DNA of 64,000 nt from a virus: positions 1 through 64,000 of the IMG/VR virus record IMGVR_UViG_3300021171_000008, one strand, 5' to 3'. Of this stretch, positions 8,955 through 18,481 are shown one piece after another; the first letter of the stretch is position 1, and every line of letters starts with the position of its first letter. A program made the translations under genes and the position numbers. Below the pieces are notes generated by a model, which saw only the letters and a list, made by a program, of their open reading frames with translations, did not search any database and had not been told where the DNA came from.

Positions 8955-9521
8955 ATGAAAGATTTTAGCCGCGAGCACGAGAACGAGCTGCGCTCGACGC
9001 CACCGCGCATCCCGATCCGCTTAGCCGACGACGACGACGAGTTGGGCATCTTAGACATGTGCCGGTTGATGCACCGCGAGCAGCCCTATCACAGCTTAAA
9101 CATCGGCAAGGTCGCGGCGATGATTCGGCTAGCCATCCATCAAGGGCCGGAGCGGCGCGGCATCCTCGGCGTCATTGGCGAGCGCGATCATCTCAGGGCG
9201 GCCATCTTCCTGCTGATCGAGCCGATTTGGTACAGCGACGACTGGCAGTTGTTGGAATTTTTCAATTTCGTGCGGCCCGAATATCGGCGCCAAGCTTACG
9301 CCCAAGACCTCATCGCTTACGCCAAGCGCTGCTCCGATCAGATCGGCCTCGATCTCACCATCGGCGTGTTCTCGAACGTCCGGACCGCCGCGAAGATCCG
9401 GCTCTATCGCCGCTGGGTCCCGCAGTTCGGCGCGTTCTTCTGTTACGCGCCGCCGAACCGGAAACCGTTTATCGATCGCCTCGCTGAAATGACCCCCGCG
9501 AACAAAGTCGCTGCGGAGTAG
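8955..9521 (+). CDS. GNAT-like N-acetyltransferase
   Basis: 188 residues. Residues about 85-150 fit the GNAT fold: a strand (LRAAIFLLIEPIWY), then EFFNFVRPEYRRQAYAQDLI, where 'V-x-P-x-Y-R-R-x-x-x-A-x-x-L' corresponds to the acetyl-CoA loop and helix (motif A), then LTIGVFSNVRTAAKIRLYRRW (motif B). The substrate is unknown. ATG at 8955 has a weak AAGGG upstream; a TTG at 8928 would start inside the operator palindrome and is rejected. Similar proteins sit next to ejection-protein genes in other podovirus-like phages. Confidence 0.65.
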   Translation: MKDFSREHENELRSTPPRIPIRLADDDDELGILDMCRLMHREQPYHSLNIGKVAAMIRLAIHQGPERRGILGVIGERDHLRAAIFLLIEPIWYSDDWQLLEFFNFVRPEYRRQAYAQDLIAYAKRCSDQIGLDLTIGVFSNVRTAAKIRLYRRWVPQFGAFFCYAPPNRKPFIDRLAEMTPANKVAAE

Positions 9522-9523
9522 CC

Positions 9524-12500
9524 ATGGGCTCCAAGGGCGGGACCACTCAGCAAACGTCATCCTCTTCGGGGCCGCCTCCCCAGGTAATGGCTGAGTATCA
9601 GGGCTTAGTCGACCGCGCCACCAACGTCGCGAACCAGCCCTATCAACCCTACACGGGCGAACAGGTCGCCCCGCTGACCAGCCAGACGCAGGCAGGGCTC
9701 GGGGGAATCAGTCAGTACGCGGGCGCGGCGCAGCCCTATCTCGGTGCGGCGGGGGCGATGACGATGGGAGCGAGCGCTCCCGTCAATCCCGCGCAATTCC
9801 AAGGCATGGGTAGCCTTAGTCCTTTCATGAATCCGTACACGTCCTCGGTCGTCGACACGACCCAGGCCGAAATGAATAATCAGAACCAACAGCAAAGCCA
9901 ATTTTTAAACAGCGCCAACATCAGTTCTGGGGCGTTTGGCGGCGACCGCGCCGGCATCGGTCAATCGATCCTCGCCAACCAGCAGCAGCTCGCCGAAGCG
10001 CCGACGATCGCGGGCCTCAACCAAGCGAACTTCACCCAGGCGATGAGCGACTGGACGGGCCAGCAAGGCGTCAACCTCGCGGCGCAGCAAGCCAACCGGA
10101 GCGCCCAGCTCGCGGGCGGCGCCCAGCTCGGGCAGATCGGCTTGAGCGCGCAGAACGCGGGCATGCAGGGCGCACAGGCGGACATCCAGGCGGGCATGAT
10201 CCCGCAGCAGGAACAGCAGGCGATCGATACCGCCGCCCAGCAGATGTACCAGCAGGGCCAAGCCTATCCGTTCACGACGACGGGATGGCTCGGCAATATT
10301 ATCGAGGGCGTTGGCGGCCAATCAGGAGGCCAGAGCCAGACCACTTCGCCGGGACCGAACTCGATCACGCAGGGGCTCGGCGCGGCGTCGCAAGGCCTCG
10401 GCCTTCTCACCAGCCTCATCCCCGGCCTCTCGGACGTGCGCGCGAAGGAAAACGTGGAGGAGATCGGCAAGACCTACGACGGGCAGAACATCTACCGCTA
10501 CAATTTCAAGGGCGATCCGCGCACGCAGATCGGCTTAATCGCGCAGGAGGAGGCCTACCACGATCCTGGCAGCGTCCAGCGCGTTGGCATGGGCGATCTG
10601 CTCGGCATCGACTACGAGCGCGCGACGGAAGGCGCGGCCGAGCGCGGCCATTTCGCCGACGGCGGCGCGCCGGATCAAGGACCGCCTCCTGGCGGCATGA
10701 CGCAGGGCGTGACGCAGGGCGCCGGCCAGCCGCAGCAAAGACCGCAAGCGATGACGCCCGATCAGTCGCTCATGTACATGGGCGATCCCAGCGCGCGCGC
10801 GGGCATGGGCTCGTTCGCTCTCATGGGCGGGACCAATATGCATCCCCAGCCCGAGATGCCGATCGCGGGATCGCGAGGAGCGCCGCCGCCTCAAGTTCCA
10901 CTGGGTGGAGGTGGAGCTGGCCTGTCGCCTCTCGGCGCCCCCTTGGAGCCTATCTTCACAAGCCAACCCCAAGGCCAAGGGAGCGGCGGCGCGTGGCGCG
11001 GCGGGCGGCAGGGCTTCCAAGGCGGCGGCCAAGCCCCCGTCGCGGGTAACCCCGCGTTCGGCATGGCGACTCCTGGGTTCCAGCCTGGGGTCGATCCGCT
11101 GAATGATCTCGCGGGCGTTAACGAGGCCGTCTTCGGCGAGGAGACCGCCGGCTCCAAGAACCCCTACTACGGGCTCGATTTTGACCAGATCCAGGCGATC
11201 AGCGGCGGGCAGTGGATGCCGCCGCAGACCGGCGCGGTGCAGCCGGACTATGGGAACCTCCAGACCTCGCCCGAGTATGGCGCGGCCGAGTCTTCTCTCG
11301 CAGGGCAATTCGGAGGCGGCTACACGCCGGGATCGACGACGCTTGGACCCGGCGGCGCGGGCCCGACAGCTCCTGCCGCCAATGCTGGTGGCGGCAGCGG
11401 CTTCATGGGCGCCCCGGCGATGGGCGGGATTGTCGGCGGAGCGCGGAGTCCTGGCGCGATGGGCGCGGCCGGCGCGACGCAAGGCGGGCTGTCTCGGGGC
11501 CAGCTCTCCGATATCTTTAGCGAATATTTTGGCGGCGAGTCGCCTGCGCAGGCAGCGCCGCCGCAGGGGCCCCTCCCAGGTCACGCGGACGGTGGTCGCA
11601 TCGAGCGGCAGATGGGCGGTCCGACGTCGACTCTGGCGCTCCCCATCAATCAAGGGCCATGGGGCGTTCAGAGCGGCGGGAGCGGCGGCGGGACCCAGCC
11701 AGCGGCGAATAGTGGCGGCGGGGGCGGGCCATGGACGCAGATGATGGGCACCCCGAGCGCCATAAACCCGAGCGGCAACGCGCAAGTCGGCATGGCGAAC
11801 TGGGCCGGGTTCTCAGGCCCGCAAGGCATGATGGAAGCGGACGCGGAAGGCTTTAGGGCCGACGGAGGAGGAGTGAACATGAACGGTCGCTCTGGCTTCC
11901 AACGCGGAGGCAGCCCCTTCACCACGTACCAGCCCACGGCGAACCCGGCGCGCAATCCGCCGACCTACACCGCGCTCGACCTCTCGCACCTGTTCGGGGG
12001 CGGGCAGCCGCAGCAAGCGCCGCGCGCCATCCAGATCCAGCGTCAGCTCGGGCAGGCGCGCGCCAAGGCGGCGGTTCAGCGCGGCATGGTGCGCCCTCGC
12101 GTCATCGCGCCGGACCCGGTGACCGGCCAGCATCACGACATCACGCCGCAACCGGACCATCCTTCGACCGCGCGCTATCCCGGTTGGCCGACTCCTGGCC
12201 CTGGCTCTCCCGAAGGGCTGCCGATGTCGGCGCCACGATCGGTCGCGCCCGTGGGAGGTCAAGATCCCCAAGCCGCGAGGGGCCCGCTGCAGCTGAGTTC
12301 GCGCGGTCCTGGCATGGGCTATCCGGCCAGAGGCATAGTCCCGGCAGAGGCAGCAGGAACGCCTGAAGCAGGAACGCTGACCAATGCGGCGTTCCGGTAT
12401 CCCATGCCGAAGCAAGAGGTCCCTGCGAGATCTTCGCCGATTTATGAGGGCGGGCGCGGCCTCGCGACGGTCACGCCGCCGCTTGAGGCACGCAGGAGTG

Positions 12501-12769
12501 GAACAAGCCTTCGACCAGTGTCGAAGAGCCGATGGAGAGCCGCGAATTTTCAGAGGCTCCTACCGGGCGTCCGCTGGCCGCGCCGAGGCTCGTCGGCGCC
12601 GATCCGATGGGGCAAGGCCATAGCCTCTTGGCGCCGCACTCGATGCAGGCGCTCCCGCCGCCGTCGGGCGATGAAGCGCCCATGTGGACGAACGACAACG
12701 TCGACATCCCCGGCGTCTTCCGAGGCGCGGGCCGAGGGTTCACTGAGGCGCGCGGCGGTCGGGTCATGA
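9524..12769 (+). CDS. large ejection-type virion protein with S74-like chaperone segment
   Basis: 1081 residues as an open frame. Residues 1-265 are Gln/Ala/Gly-rich (YQPYTGEQVAPLTSQTQAGL, then many Q-rich helices), like internal or tail proteins of podovirus-type phages. Residues about 302-345 (SDVRAKENVEEIG..., IYRYNFKGDP, IGLIAQE) match the S74 chaperone signature. The rest is Gly/Pro-rich with short repeats FADGGAPD, HADGGRIE and RADGGG. After about base 12480 (residue ~986) the composition becomes Arg/Ser-rich and out-of-frame-like, while natural sequence continues in the -1 frame as the next gene. The true C-terminus may therefore be near 12480, or the two ORFs may be one gene. Confidence 0.65.
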   Translation: MGSKGGTTQQTSSSSGPPPQVMAEYQGLVDRATNVANQPYQPYTGEQVAPLTSQTQAGLGGISQYAGAAQPYLGAAGAMTMGASAPVNPAQFQGMGSLSPFMNPYTSSVVDTTQAEMNNQNQQQSQFLNSANISSGAFGGDRAGIGQSILANQQQLAEAPTIAGLNQANFTQAMSDWTGQQGVNLAAQQANRSAQLAGGAQLGQIGLSAQNAGMQGAQADIQAGMIPQQEQQAIDTAAQQMYQQGQAYPFTTTGWLGNIIEGVGGQSGGQSQTTSPGPNSITQGLGAASQGLGLLTSLIPGLSDVRAKENVEEIGKTYDGQNIYRYNFKGDPRTQIGLIAQEEAYHDPGSVQRVGMGDLLGIDYERATEGAAERGHFADGGAPDQGPPPGGMTQGVTQGAGQPQQRPQAMTPDQSLMYMGDPSARAGMGSFALMGGTNMHPQPEMPIAGSRGAPPPQVPLGGGGAGLSPLGAPLEPIFTSQPQGQGSGGAWRGGRQGFQGGGQAPVAGNPAFGMATPGFQPGVDPLNDLAGVNEAVFGEETAGSKNPYYGLDFDQIQAISGGQWMPPQTGAVQPDYGNLQTSPEYGAAESSLAGQFGGGYTPGSTTLGPGGAGPTAPAANAGGGSGFMGAPAMGGIVGGARSPGAMGAAGATQGGLSRGQLSDIFSEYFGGESPAQAAPPQGPLPGHADGGRIERQMGGPTSTLALPINQGPWGVQSGGSGGGTQPAANSGGGGGPWTQMMGTPSAINPSGNAQVGMANWAGFSGPQGMMEADAEGFRADGGGVNMNGRSGFQRGGSPFTTYQPTANPARNPPTYTALDLSHLFGGGQPQQAPRAIQIQRQLGQARAKAAVQRGMVRPRVIAPDPVTGQHHDITPQPDHPSTARYPGWPTPGPGSPEGLPMSAPRSVAPVGGQDPQAARGPLQLSSRGPGMGYPARGIVPAEAAGTPEAGTLTNAAFRYPMPKQEVPARSSPIYEGGRGLATVTPPLEARRSGTSLRPVSKSRWRAANFQRLLPGVRWPRRGSSAPIRWGKAIASWRRTRCRRSRRRRAMKRPCGRTTTSTSPASSEARAEGSLRRAAVGS

Positions 12770-15700
12770 GGCTGGCAGGAGGCCGGATCGGGTTCGCCGA
12801 TGGCGGCGATATCGACACGTCCTACGGCCCGCAACAGTCCGTAAGCGATCTGAGCGATGCGCAATTCGGGAGCGCGCTTCAGGATGAGATGAACCAAGCG
12901 GGCTCCGGCAACCTCGGCTGGATCGACCAGCTGGATACCTCGTCGATGGGTTCATCGCCCCGGCGCGCTCAGATCGATCCGCGAGCTGTCGCCCAAGCGC
13001 CTAGCTTCCAGGGCGCTGGCGGCGGCGGAGGCGGCGGTCCGCCCTTCACTCAAGTCTCAAACATGGGCGGGCCGCCGATCTCCGCGCTCGACCTTTCGGG
13101 CCACTACACGCCGACGACCGGCAACGCTCGGGGGGCGACCTACGTCCCTGGCTCTCCTGGGGCCGGCATCAGCCCGAACGCGCGCGCTCAAGCGCCGGAG
13201 CATCCTGCGATCAAGATGGCTCGGCATATCTACGCGGCGGGCCATGCGGCGGGGAGGAAAGCGGCGGCGGCGCCAAATATCGACACGTCCTACGGCCCGC
13301 AGCTCTCGGACAAGATCGATACGTCCTACGGACCGCAGCAGCCGCCTGCAGCCTATGGCCACAGCTCGATCTCGCCCAGCTTCCAAGGCGGCGGCGGCGT
13401 CATGGGCTCCTCGCCCGTGATGAACGCGGGCGGCTACACGCCACAGGGCGAGGGCGTGACCGGCCAGACCTCGCAGGGCCGAGGCATGGGTTTCGGCGAC
13501 CTGTTCGGAGGCGGCGATCGGGCTGGCTTCGCCAGCGGCGGGCTGTCTTCCACAGCCGATCCGTTCCTGGCTGAGATCACAGCTTCGATGCCGCAGGCGC
13601 AAGGTGGGGGCGGGCACGGGCCTCCTGCGCCGCCTCCACCGGCGCCCCCTCCGCCGGCCGGCCAAGATCCGACGAAGGGGCTCGGCGACAGCCTGGGCAA
13701 GCTCGGCACCGCCGCGAAGAAATTCATGGGCCAGGACGCCGGCAACCAGACGACGCCGCAGAATTTGTCGCCGGCTGATCAGGCCACCATGCCGAACTTC
13801 ACGCCGGCCGACACGTCGACGATAGACGCTGGGATGTCAGGCTCCGTCTTTGACGGGCTCCAAGACTCGGATCTCGGCTTTAAGACAGGAGGTGGCGTAG
13901 GGCTTGGCTCCCTGCGCGGTGGCTTTTCAGATGGGGGGACGCCCGATACGGCCGATGCGCCCTCTGGGTTCGATCTCGCCGTTACGGGCGCTGCGCCGGT
14001 AGCCGCTCCGACGGGCGGTGGCGCCGCTCCTGCGGTGCCGGACTTGATCAAGCAGAACTTCGGCAGTCGGGCTGGATACGCCTCGACCATCTCCTCGCTC
14101 GAAAGCGGTTATGGCAAGAACTATGTCGGCGATGACAGCTCGTCGTTCGGGCCATTCCAGCTGCATATGGGCGGGCTCAGCGAGAAATATCCCCACCCTG
14201 GCCTCGGCGATGAGTTCAAGAAACAGACTGGCCTCGATGCGCGCGATCCCAAGACCGTGCCGCAACAGATCGCCTTCGTTTCGGACTACACGGCCAAGCA
14301 CGGCTGGAACGACTGGTCGACGAAGGCTCAAGCAGACAAGATAGCGGGCGGAGCCGACGTCCCGAGCGCGAGCGCTCAGCCCGCCCAAGCGAGCACGGAA
14401 TCCTACGGCGGCGGCTTCCAGCTTCCTGGCCCAAGCCAGAGCGGTCCTCCACCGGGCCAGCTGGACCGATCGAATCTCCAGGCGCCCACCATGGGCGACG
14501 AGCTGAAGCACGATCCTGGCGGTTACCTGATGAGCGTCGGCGCGGCGATGATGGCCAGCCGCTCGCCCTGGCTGGGCGTCGGCATCGGCGAGGGCCTCGT
14601 GGCCGGCAACAAATATCTCCAAGAGCAAAAGGAGCTGGAGAAGAGCTGGGGCTCGACCCAGGCGCAAATCAACAACCTGTCGCAGGAAGCGCGCGACCAT
14701 GGCGCGGACGCGGATCTGAAGGCCCAGCAGATCCAGATGGGCGCGCTGAATATGAGGCTCTATATGGCGGTGCTGCGCCAGAAGGGCTTGCTCGGCGGGG
14801 GGAGCACTAGCGACGGATCGGCCCCGTCAGGGCCCACAGGAGGCCCAGCAGCGCCCTCGACGGGTCTCAAGCCCTTCACGGGCCTCGGCGACCAGACGGG
14901 CTCCAGCGCGGCTCCTGGCGGCCCTGGTGGGCCGTCTGGCGCGGCTCCTGCGGGCAGCATCCCTAGCCTCAACGATGACCCAGCCTATAAGGCGGGCGTC
15001 GCCCTGGAAGCGCAGGGCAATCAGCAAAACATCATCAGGCCGGGGATCGGCAACGATCTTATCACAAAAGGCAAGGCCCAGCAGGAAGCCGCGAAAGCAG
15101 CCTGGGATAAGAAGGCCGAGATCGCGGCCAAGGGGCAAGAGGCGGTAACGTCGGCGACGACCGAGGCGCAGAAGCCTGCCCTTCAGTCCTATATAGAGAA
15201 CAGGCAGAAATTCGAGCAGAACTACGACCAGACCCGGAGCGAAATCTCCGAGCTGTCGAACATCTACCAGCATTTCCAGGCCGGTCGTTCGACCGAGGCG
15301 CAAGCCGAGCTGGCGAGCTGGGCGAATGCTTTCGGCCTCAAGCTGCCCCAAGCGGCGGGCTTCGACGCCGGAATGAAGTCGGCGATTCAGCAGGCCTTCG
15401 CTGCTGTCGCCAACTCGGGGCTCCAGAAAGCGCCGCGCGCGGGATTGCGCGAGGCCACGATGATGGTCGCCTCGCCATCGCGCGACCCGGCCGCGTTGCG
15501 CAAGATCCTCACCGATCAGCTCGCGACGCTCGATTACAATCACGATCTCTACCAGAACGTCCCTGGCCACAATCTGAGTGTCAGCGATGACATCGAGGGC
15601 TTCACCAAGGCGCACAAGTACGAGGACTATCTGGGCAAGGCGCGGAAAGAGATTCCGCTGTTCAAGGGCATCACGCCCGAGACGCTGAAGACTACGACCG

Positions 15701-15825
15701 GCGAAGATTGGCCGGCACCGGCTTTGCCGAGCGGCCTCCCGGCTGGGACGAGGTGGAGTCCATCGCAAGAGAAGTGGTTCGACCCGTCGGGGAGGGCTTA
15801 CGACCAGACTGGGAAACCGATCTGA
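12532..15825 (+). CDS. large ejection-type virion protein with lysozyme-like domain
   Basis: 1097 residues; its frame is open from 12487, in the -1 frame relative to the upstream ORF. N-terminal half: Gly/Pro-rich, with three IDTSYGPQ copies and repeated FADGG, FASGG and FSDGG motifs. Residues about 503-610 look like a lytic transglycosylase/lysozyme-like domain: STISSLESGYGKNYVG with probable catalytic Glu near 523, then SSSFGPFQLHMGG and the helices IAFVSDYTAKHGWNDWS. C-terminal third is helical. In podoviruses such proteins open the peptidoglycan for DNA entry. The ATG at 12532 has no clear RBS. The stop overlaps the next ATG (TGATG). Confidence 0.65.
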   Translation: MESREFSEAPTGRPLAAPRLVGADPMGQGHSLLAPHSMQALPPPSGDEAPMWTNDNVDIPGVFRGAGRGFTEARGGRVMRLAGGRIGFADGGDIDTSYGPQQSVSDLSDAQFGSALQDEMNQAGSGNLGWIDQLDTSSMGSSPRRAQIDPRAVAQAPSFQGAGGGGGGGPPFTQVSNMGGPPISALDLSGHYTPTTGNARGATYVPGSPGAGISPNARAQAPEHPAIKMARHIYAAGHAAGRKAAAAPNIDTSYGPQLSDKIDTSYGPQQPPAAYGHSSISPSFQGGGGVMGSSPVMNAGGYTPQGEGVTGQTSQGRGMGFGDLFGGGDRAGFASGGLSSTADPFLAEITASMPQAQGGGGHGPPAPPPPAPPPPAGQDPTKGLGDSLGKLGTAAKKFMGQDAGNQTTPQNLSPADQATMPNFTPADTSTIDAGMSGSVFDGLQDSDLGFKTGGGVGLGSLRGGFSDGGTPDTADAPSGFDLAVTGAAPVAAPTGGGAAPAVPDLIKQNFGSRAGYASTISSLESGYGKNYVGDDSSSFGPFQLHMGGLSEKYPHPGLGDEFKKQTGLDARDPKTVPQQIAFVSDYTAKHGWNDWSTKAQADKIAGGADVPSASAQPAQASTESYGGGFQLPGPSQSGPPPGQLDRSNLQAPTMGDELKHDPGGYLMSVGAAMMASRSPWLGVGIGEGLVAGNKYLQEQKELEKSWGSTQAQINNLSQEARDHGADADLKAQQIQMGALNMRLYMAVLRQKGLLGGGSTSDGSAPSGPTGGPAAPSTGLKPFTGLGDQTGSSAAPGGPGGPSGAAPAGSIPSLNDDPAYKAGVALEAQGNQQNIIRPGIGNDLITKGKAQQEAAKAAWDKKAEIAAKGQEAVTSATTEAQKPALQSYIENRQKFEQNYDQTRSEISELSNIYQHFQAGRSTEAQAELASWANAFGLKLPQAAGFDAGMKSAIQQAFAAVANSGLQKAPRAGLREATMMVASPSRDPAALRKILTDQLATLDYNHDLYQNVPGHNLSVSDDIEGFTKAHKYEDYLGKARKEIPLFKGITPETLKTTTGEDWPAPALPSGLPAGTRWSPSQEKWFDPSGRAYDQTGKPI

Positions 15826-17762
15826 TGGCCGCGCTCCCCGATGATCTGGTTGACCCGGCACCGCCGCCTTCTGCTGCGCCCGCTGCGCCCGCGCTCCCGA
15901 GTGATCTCGTCGATCCAGCTGGCGCAGCTCCAACTGCGGGAGCTGGCGATAGCGATAGCGCCGCAGGCGCCTTCGGTTACGGCGTGATCAAGGGCATTCC
16001 TGGCGGCTCAACTATCGCCTCGCATGGAGTTCCGATCGCCATGCGTATTGGCAACGCCCTGAACTGGCTGAAGGGCGGCCCCAACGCAGACCAAATAAAA
16101 GCCATGGGCGGGGTGCCCCAAGATGCTGACGCGGCAAGCGCGGCGCTGTCGTCCAAGGGCAAGGCAGCGGCTGAAGAACACCCATGGCTTTATACGGCGG
16201 GAACCGCGCTCCCGATGGCTTTGGCTCCTGGGAGCGGCTCAGTCGCGGGGGCGGCTGGCTACGGCGGAGCGCTTGGCGTCAGCGAGGGCGTCGATGAAGG
16301 CGACAGCTACGCCGGCATCGCCACCAAGGGGGTTCTTGGCGCGGCTGGAGGAGGTCTTGGAGCCGCCGCCATAAACAAGGTCGTTCCCGTTTTTGGAGAC
16401 GCCACGCGCAAGGCCGTTCTTGAAGCCGCACAGCGCTTGAACACGACCATGCCGCGCTTCGCGGCCTCGACGAGCCCGCTTGTTAAGCGTGCGGGCATGA
16501 TTGGCTTCAGCGTCCCTGGCATGTCGACGCCGATCGAGGAAGCAACCCACGCATCAGTGTCAGGAATGGGCGCTGCTGCGGAGCAGACGGCGGCTGGCGC
16601 GACGAAGCAAACCGCTGGCGAGGCGGCGAGCACCGGCCTCAAGGATTGGATCGGACCAACCTCACAAGGCGAAGTCGACGCCTACTACAACCGCGCCAAC
16701 GCCGCGATGAATCAGAGCGCCAAAACGCCGCTCTATACGACGCAGTCCATCGCCAGTCAGATCGCCCAACGCCGACAAGCCGCCGGCATCTCAGGCACCG
16801 GAGGCGCGGTCGACCACGTCATGGATGCGCTCCAGCGGCCCGGTGGGCTGACATACAACGGCATCAAAGATCTGCGGTCGAGCGTCGGCGAAATGATGAA
16901 CCAGAGCATCCTCCCGCAGGGGATGTCTGGGGCCGAGCTGAAACAAATCTACAGCGGCTTGAGCACCGATCTCGATCGCGCAGCGTATACGGCTGGTGGC
17001 CAGCAAGGATTGCAGCTGCACAACGCCGCGAACGCTTTCGCGAAACAAACCGCCGACCGCCGGGATCAGTTATCCGCGCTCTTGGGTGGTCCGAAGGCGG
17101 GTGCGTCGGATGAGGCGGTCTTTCAGGCGCTCAAGACCGCCGCTGGCAAAACAGGCGGAGCAGACATCGATCTCTTGAGGAAAGCGAGCACGGCCATTAC
17201 GCCGCAGAGCTGGGACCATGTCGCTCGTGGCATGGTTTCGACGCTGGGCCGAGACGCCGATGGCAACTTTAGCCCGCAGCGTTTCATAACCGATTACGGG
17301 AAAATCTCGGACGACGCGAAGGGCGTCCTGTTTGGGCAGAATCCCCAGCTGCGCCAGAACCTCGACGACCTCCACACTGTATCATCACAGTGGAAGAGCC
17401 TTTACAAATACGCGAACCCCTCGGGGACCGCCGGACATGGCGCGGGCATCGGCATGGCGATCGAGGGCTGGCGCCACCCGCTTAAAACGCTCGGGCTGTA
17501 TCTCACTGGATCAGGCGTTGGCAAACTCTTGGCGACCCCTGCGGGCGCAGGAGGAGCCGCAAATTTTGTGAGGGCAGTAGGCTCTGGGAATCTCAACGCG
17601 ATCCGAGACGCGGCGACGCGGGTTTCGGCGACCGCAGGGGCACAGTTTGGCGCGCGCGTCGATCCTATGGCGCTGGCCGCCTTGGCGATGGAGCGGCCTT
17701 GGGAAGGAGAAGGTGGAGAGCACGGCGCAGGGGATACAGGCGGCGGCGGGCAGCCTCAATGA
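15825..17762 (+). CDS. ejection-type internal virion protein
   Basis: 645 residues, Ala/Gly-rich. It starts MAALPDDLVDPAPPP, with the same DLVDPA element repeated 20 residues on. A glycine-rich hydrophobic region (about 120-200: GTALPMALAPGSGSVAGAAG, KGVLGAAGGGLGAAAINK) could insert into membrane. Helical middle (DAYYNRANAAMNQ, IKDLRSSVGEMMNQ, IYSGLSTDLDRAAYTA) resembles helical shafts of DNA-ejection proteins. Starting at 15825 uses the TGATG coupling with the previous gene; an upstream ATG at 15708 would overlap that gene by 118 bases. The 3' end overlaps a convergent minus-strand gene by 98 bases. Confidence 0.65.
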   Translation: MAALPDDLVDPAPPPSAAPAAPALPSDLVDPAGAAPTAGAGDSDSAAGAFGYGVIKGIPGGSTIASHGVPIAMRIGNALNWLKGGPNADQIKAMGGVPQDADAASAALSSKGKAAAEEHPWLYTAGTALPMALAPGSGSVAGAAGYGGALGVSEGVDEGDSYAGIATKGVLGAAGGGLGAAAINKVVPVFGDATRKAVLEAAQRLNTTMPRFAASTSPLVKRAGMIGFSVPGMSTPIEEATHASVSGMGAAAEQTAAGATKQTAGEAASTGLKDWIGPTSQGEVDAYYNRANAAMNQSAKTPLYTTQSIASQIAQRRQAAGISGTGGAVDHVMDALQRPGGLTYNGIKDLRSSVGEMMNQSILPQGMSGAELKQIYSGLSTDLDRAAYTAGGQQGLQLHNAANAFAKQTADRRDQLSALLGGPKAGASDEAVFQALKTAAGKTGGADIDLLRKASTAITPQSWDHVARGMVSTLGRDADGNFSPQRFITDYGKISDDAKGVLFGQNPQLRQNLDDLHTVSSQWKSLYKYANPSGTAGHGAGIGMAIEGWRHPLKTLGLYLTGSGVGKLLATPAGAGGAANFVRAVGSGNLNAIRDAATRVSATAGAQFGARVDPMALAALAMERPWEGEGGEHGAGDTGGGGQPQ

Positions 17763-17964
17763 GAGCCGCGCGCGCCTCGCGCGTCTCGCGCGCATTGTAT
17801 TCCTCCAACGACTCCCCGCCTCGCGCCTTCTGCGCCCTCCAATATTCCTGCGCCCATTTTTCGCGCTCCTCGGTTTCCTTGCGGTCGTTAGAACCGCCGA
17901 AAAGCACTTCGGCGAGAAGGATAAGGATGAAGGTTGCGGGGGAAACAATCCAAATGACGGTCAC
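17665..17964 (-). CDS. small membrane-anchored coiled-coil protein
   Basis: 99 residues from a GTG start. AGGAGTCGAAACC precedes the GTG, the phage's characteristic ribosome-binding motif; the upstream ATG at 17988 lacks one. Residues 3-21 (VIWIVSPATFILILLAEVLF) form one transmembrane helix, followed by charged helix (RKETEEREKWAQEYWRAQ). Such topology is seen in spanin-like i-proteins, but nothing specific supports that here. Its 3' end overlaps the convergent ejection-protein gene. Confidence 0.6.
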   Translation of the reverse strand: MTVIWIVSPATFILILLAEVLFGGSNDRKETEEREKWAQEYWRAQKARGGESLEEYNARETREARAALIEAARRRLYPLRRALHLLLPKAAPSPRRPAP

Positions 17965-17989
17965 GGTTTCGACTCCTGTAGGCGACATA

Positions 17990-18017
17990 AATATAGCGTT
18001 ATTTGCACGATCTGCAA
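17990..18017 (-). promoter_or_regulatory. operator/promoter for the 17964 gene
   Basis: Minus strand: TTGCAG (18017-18012), 16-base spacer, TATATT (17995-17990), about 26 bases before the GTG. The palindrome TTGCACGATCTGCAA (18003-18017) covers the -35 element, so a bound repressor would block the polymerase. This is the clearest example of the motif acting as a promoter. Confidence 0.6.
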
Positions 18018-18093
18018 GTGCCGGTCAGGGCTCGCACACCTTGTCCGAAGCGGCAGTCGGTACCATGCTTCAGCGGACGCGATGGTCATCAGG

Positions 18094-18423
18094 TCAGGCC
18101 TCCCGGCGCCGCTGCGCTGCCGCTTCAAGATCTTCTGCTCGGCGAATGAGCCCTGCGGCTCTCGCCCTCAACTGCTCGGCGCGCCTGATCAGAAATTCTG
18201 GGGCGACCTCATTGGCCGTGAAGCGTTCGCCGTCGATGGCGAGTTCCAATTGATCGGATTCCAGCTCAGTTGCGATGATCTGTCGGAGGCGAGTCCGGCC
18301 CAGGCGCTCGCGGGTTTTTTCCGGCAGGCTTGCCCAGACTGCGTCTTCAAGCGTGGTGGAGCGGTGCTTGTCGGCAAGGGCGGCTTGGATACGGTCTGTG
18401 ATGGGGGTCTGGTCATCTTGCAT
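18094..18423 (-). CDS. hypothetical helical protein
   Basis: 109 residues beginning MQDDQTPITDRIQAALADK. Helical, with DAVWASLPEKTRERLGRTRLRQIIATELE and a C-terminal Ala/Arg-rich coiled coil. No family is recognised. Further in-frame starts exist upstream (to 18513), but they would run into the divergent plus-strand gene at 18482. Confidence 0.5.
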   Translation of the reverse strand: MQDDQTPITDRIQAALADKHRSTTLEDAVWASLPEKTRERLGRTRLRQIIATELESDQLELAIDGERFTANEVAPEFLIRRAEQLRARAAGLIRRAEDLEAAAQRRREA

Positions 18424-18481
18424 CTGGCTGTCTCTCGCGTCACCCTTCCGATCCCCTACCATGACGTGAGAGACACCGAAA

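Noticed and set aside
8748-9058. Minus-strand open frames across pentamer array 1
   Set aside because: Arg/Gly/Ala-rich translations of the array; no ribosome site or natural protein sequence.
18085-18115. CTGATGA on the minus strand near 18.09 kb as a hammerhead
   Set aside because: No matching GAAA plus cleavage triplet at a foldable distance; lies at the 3' end of a gene.
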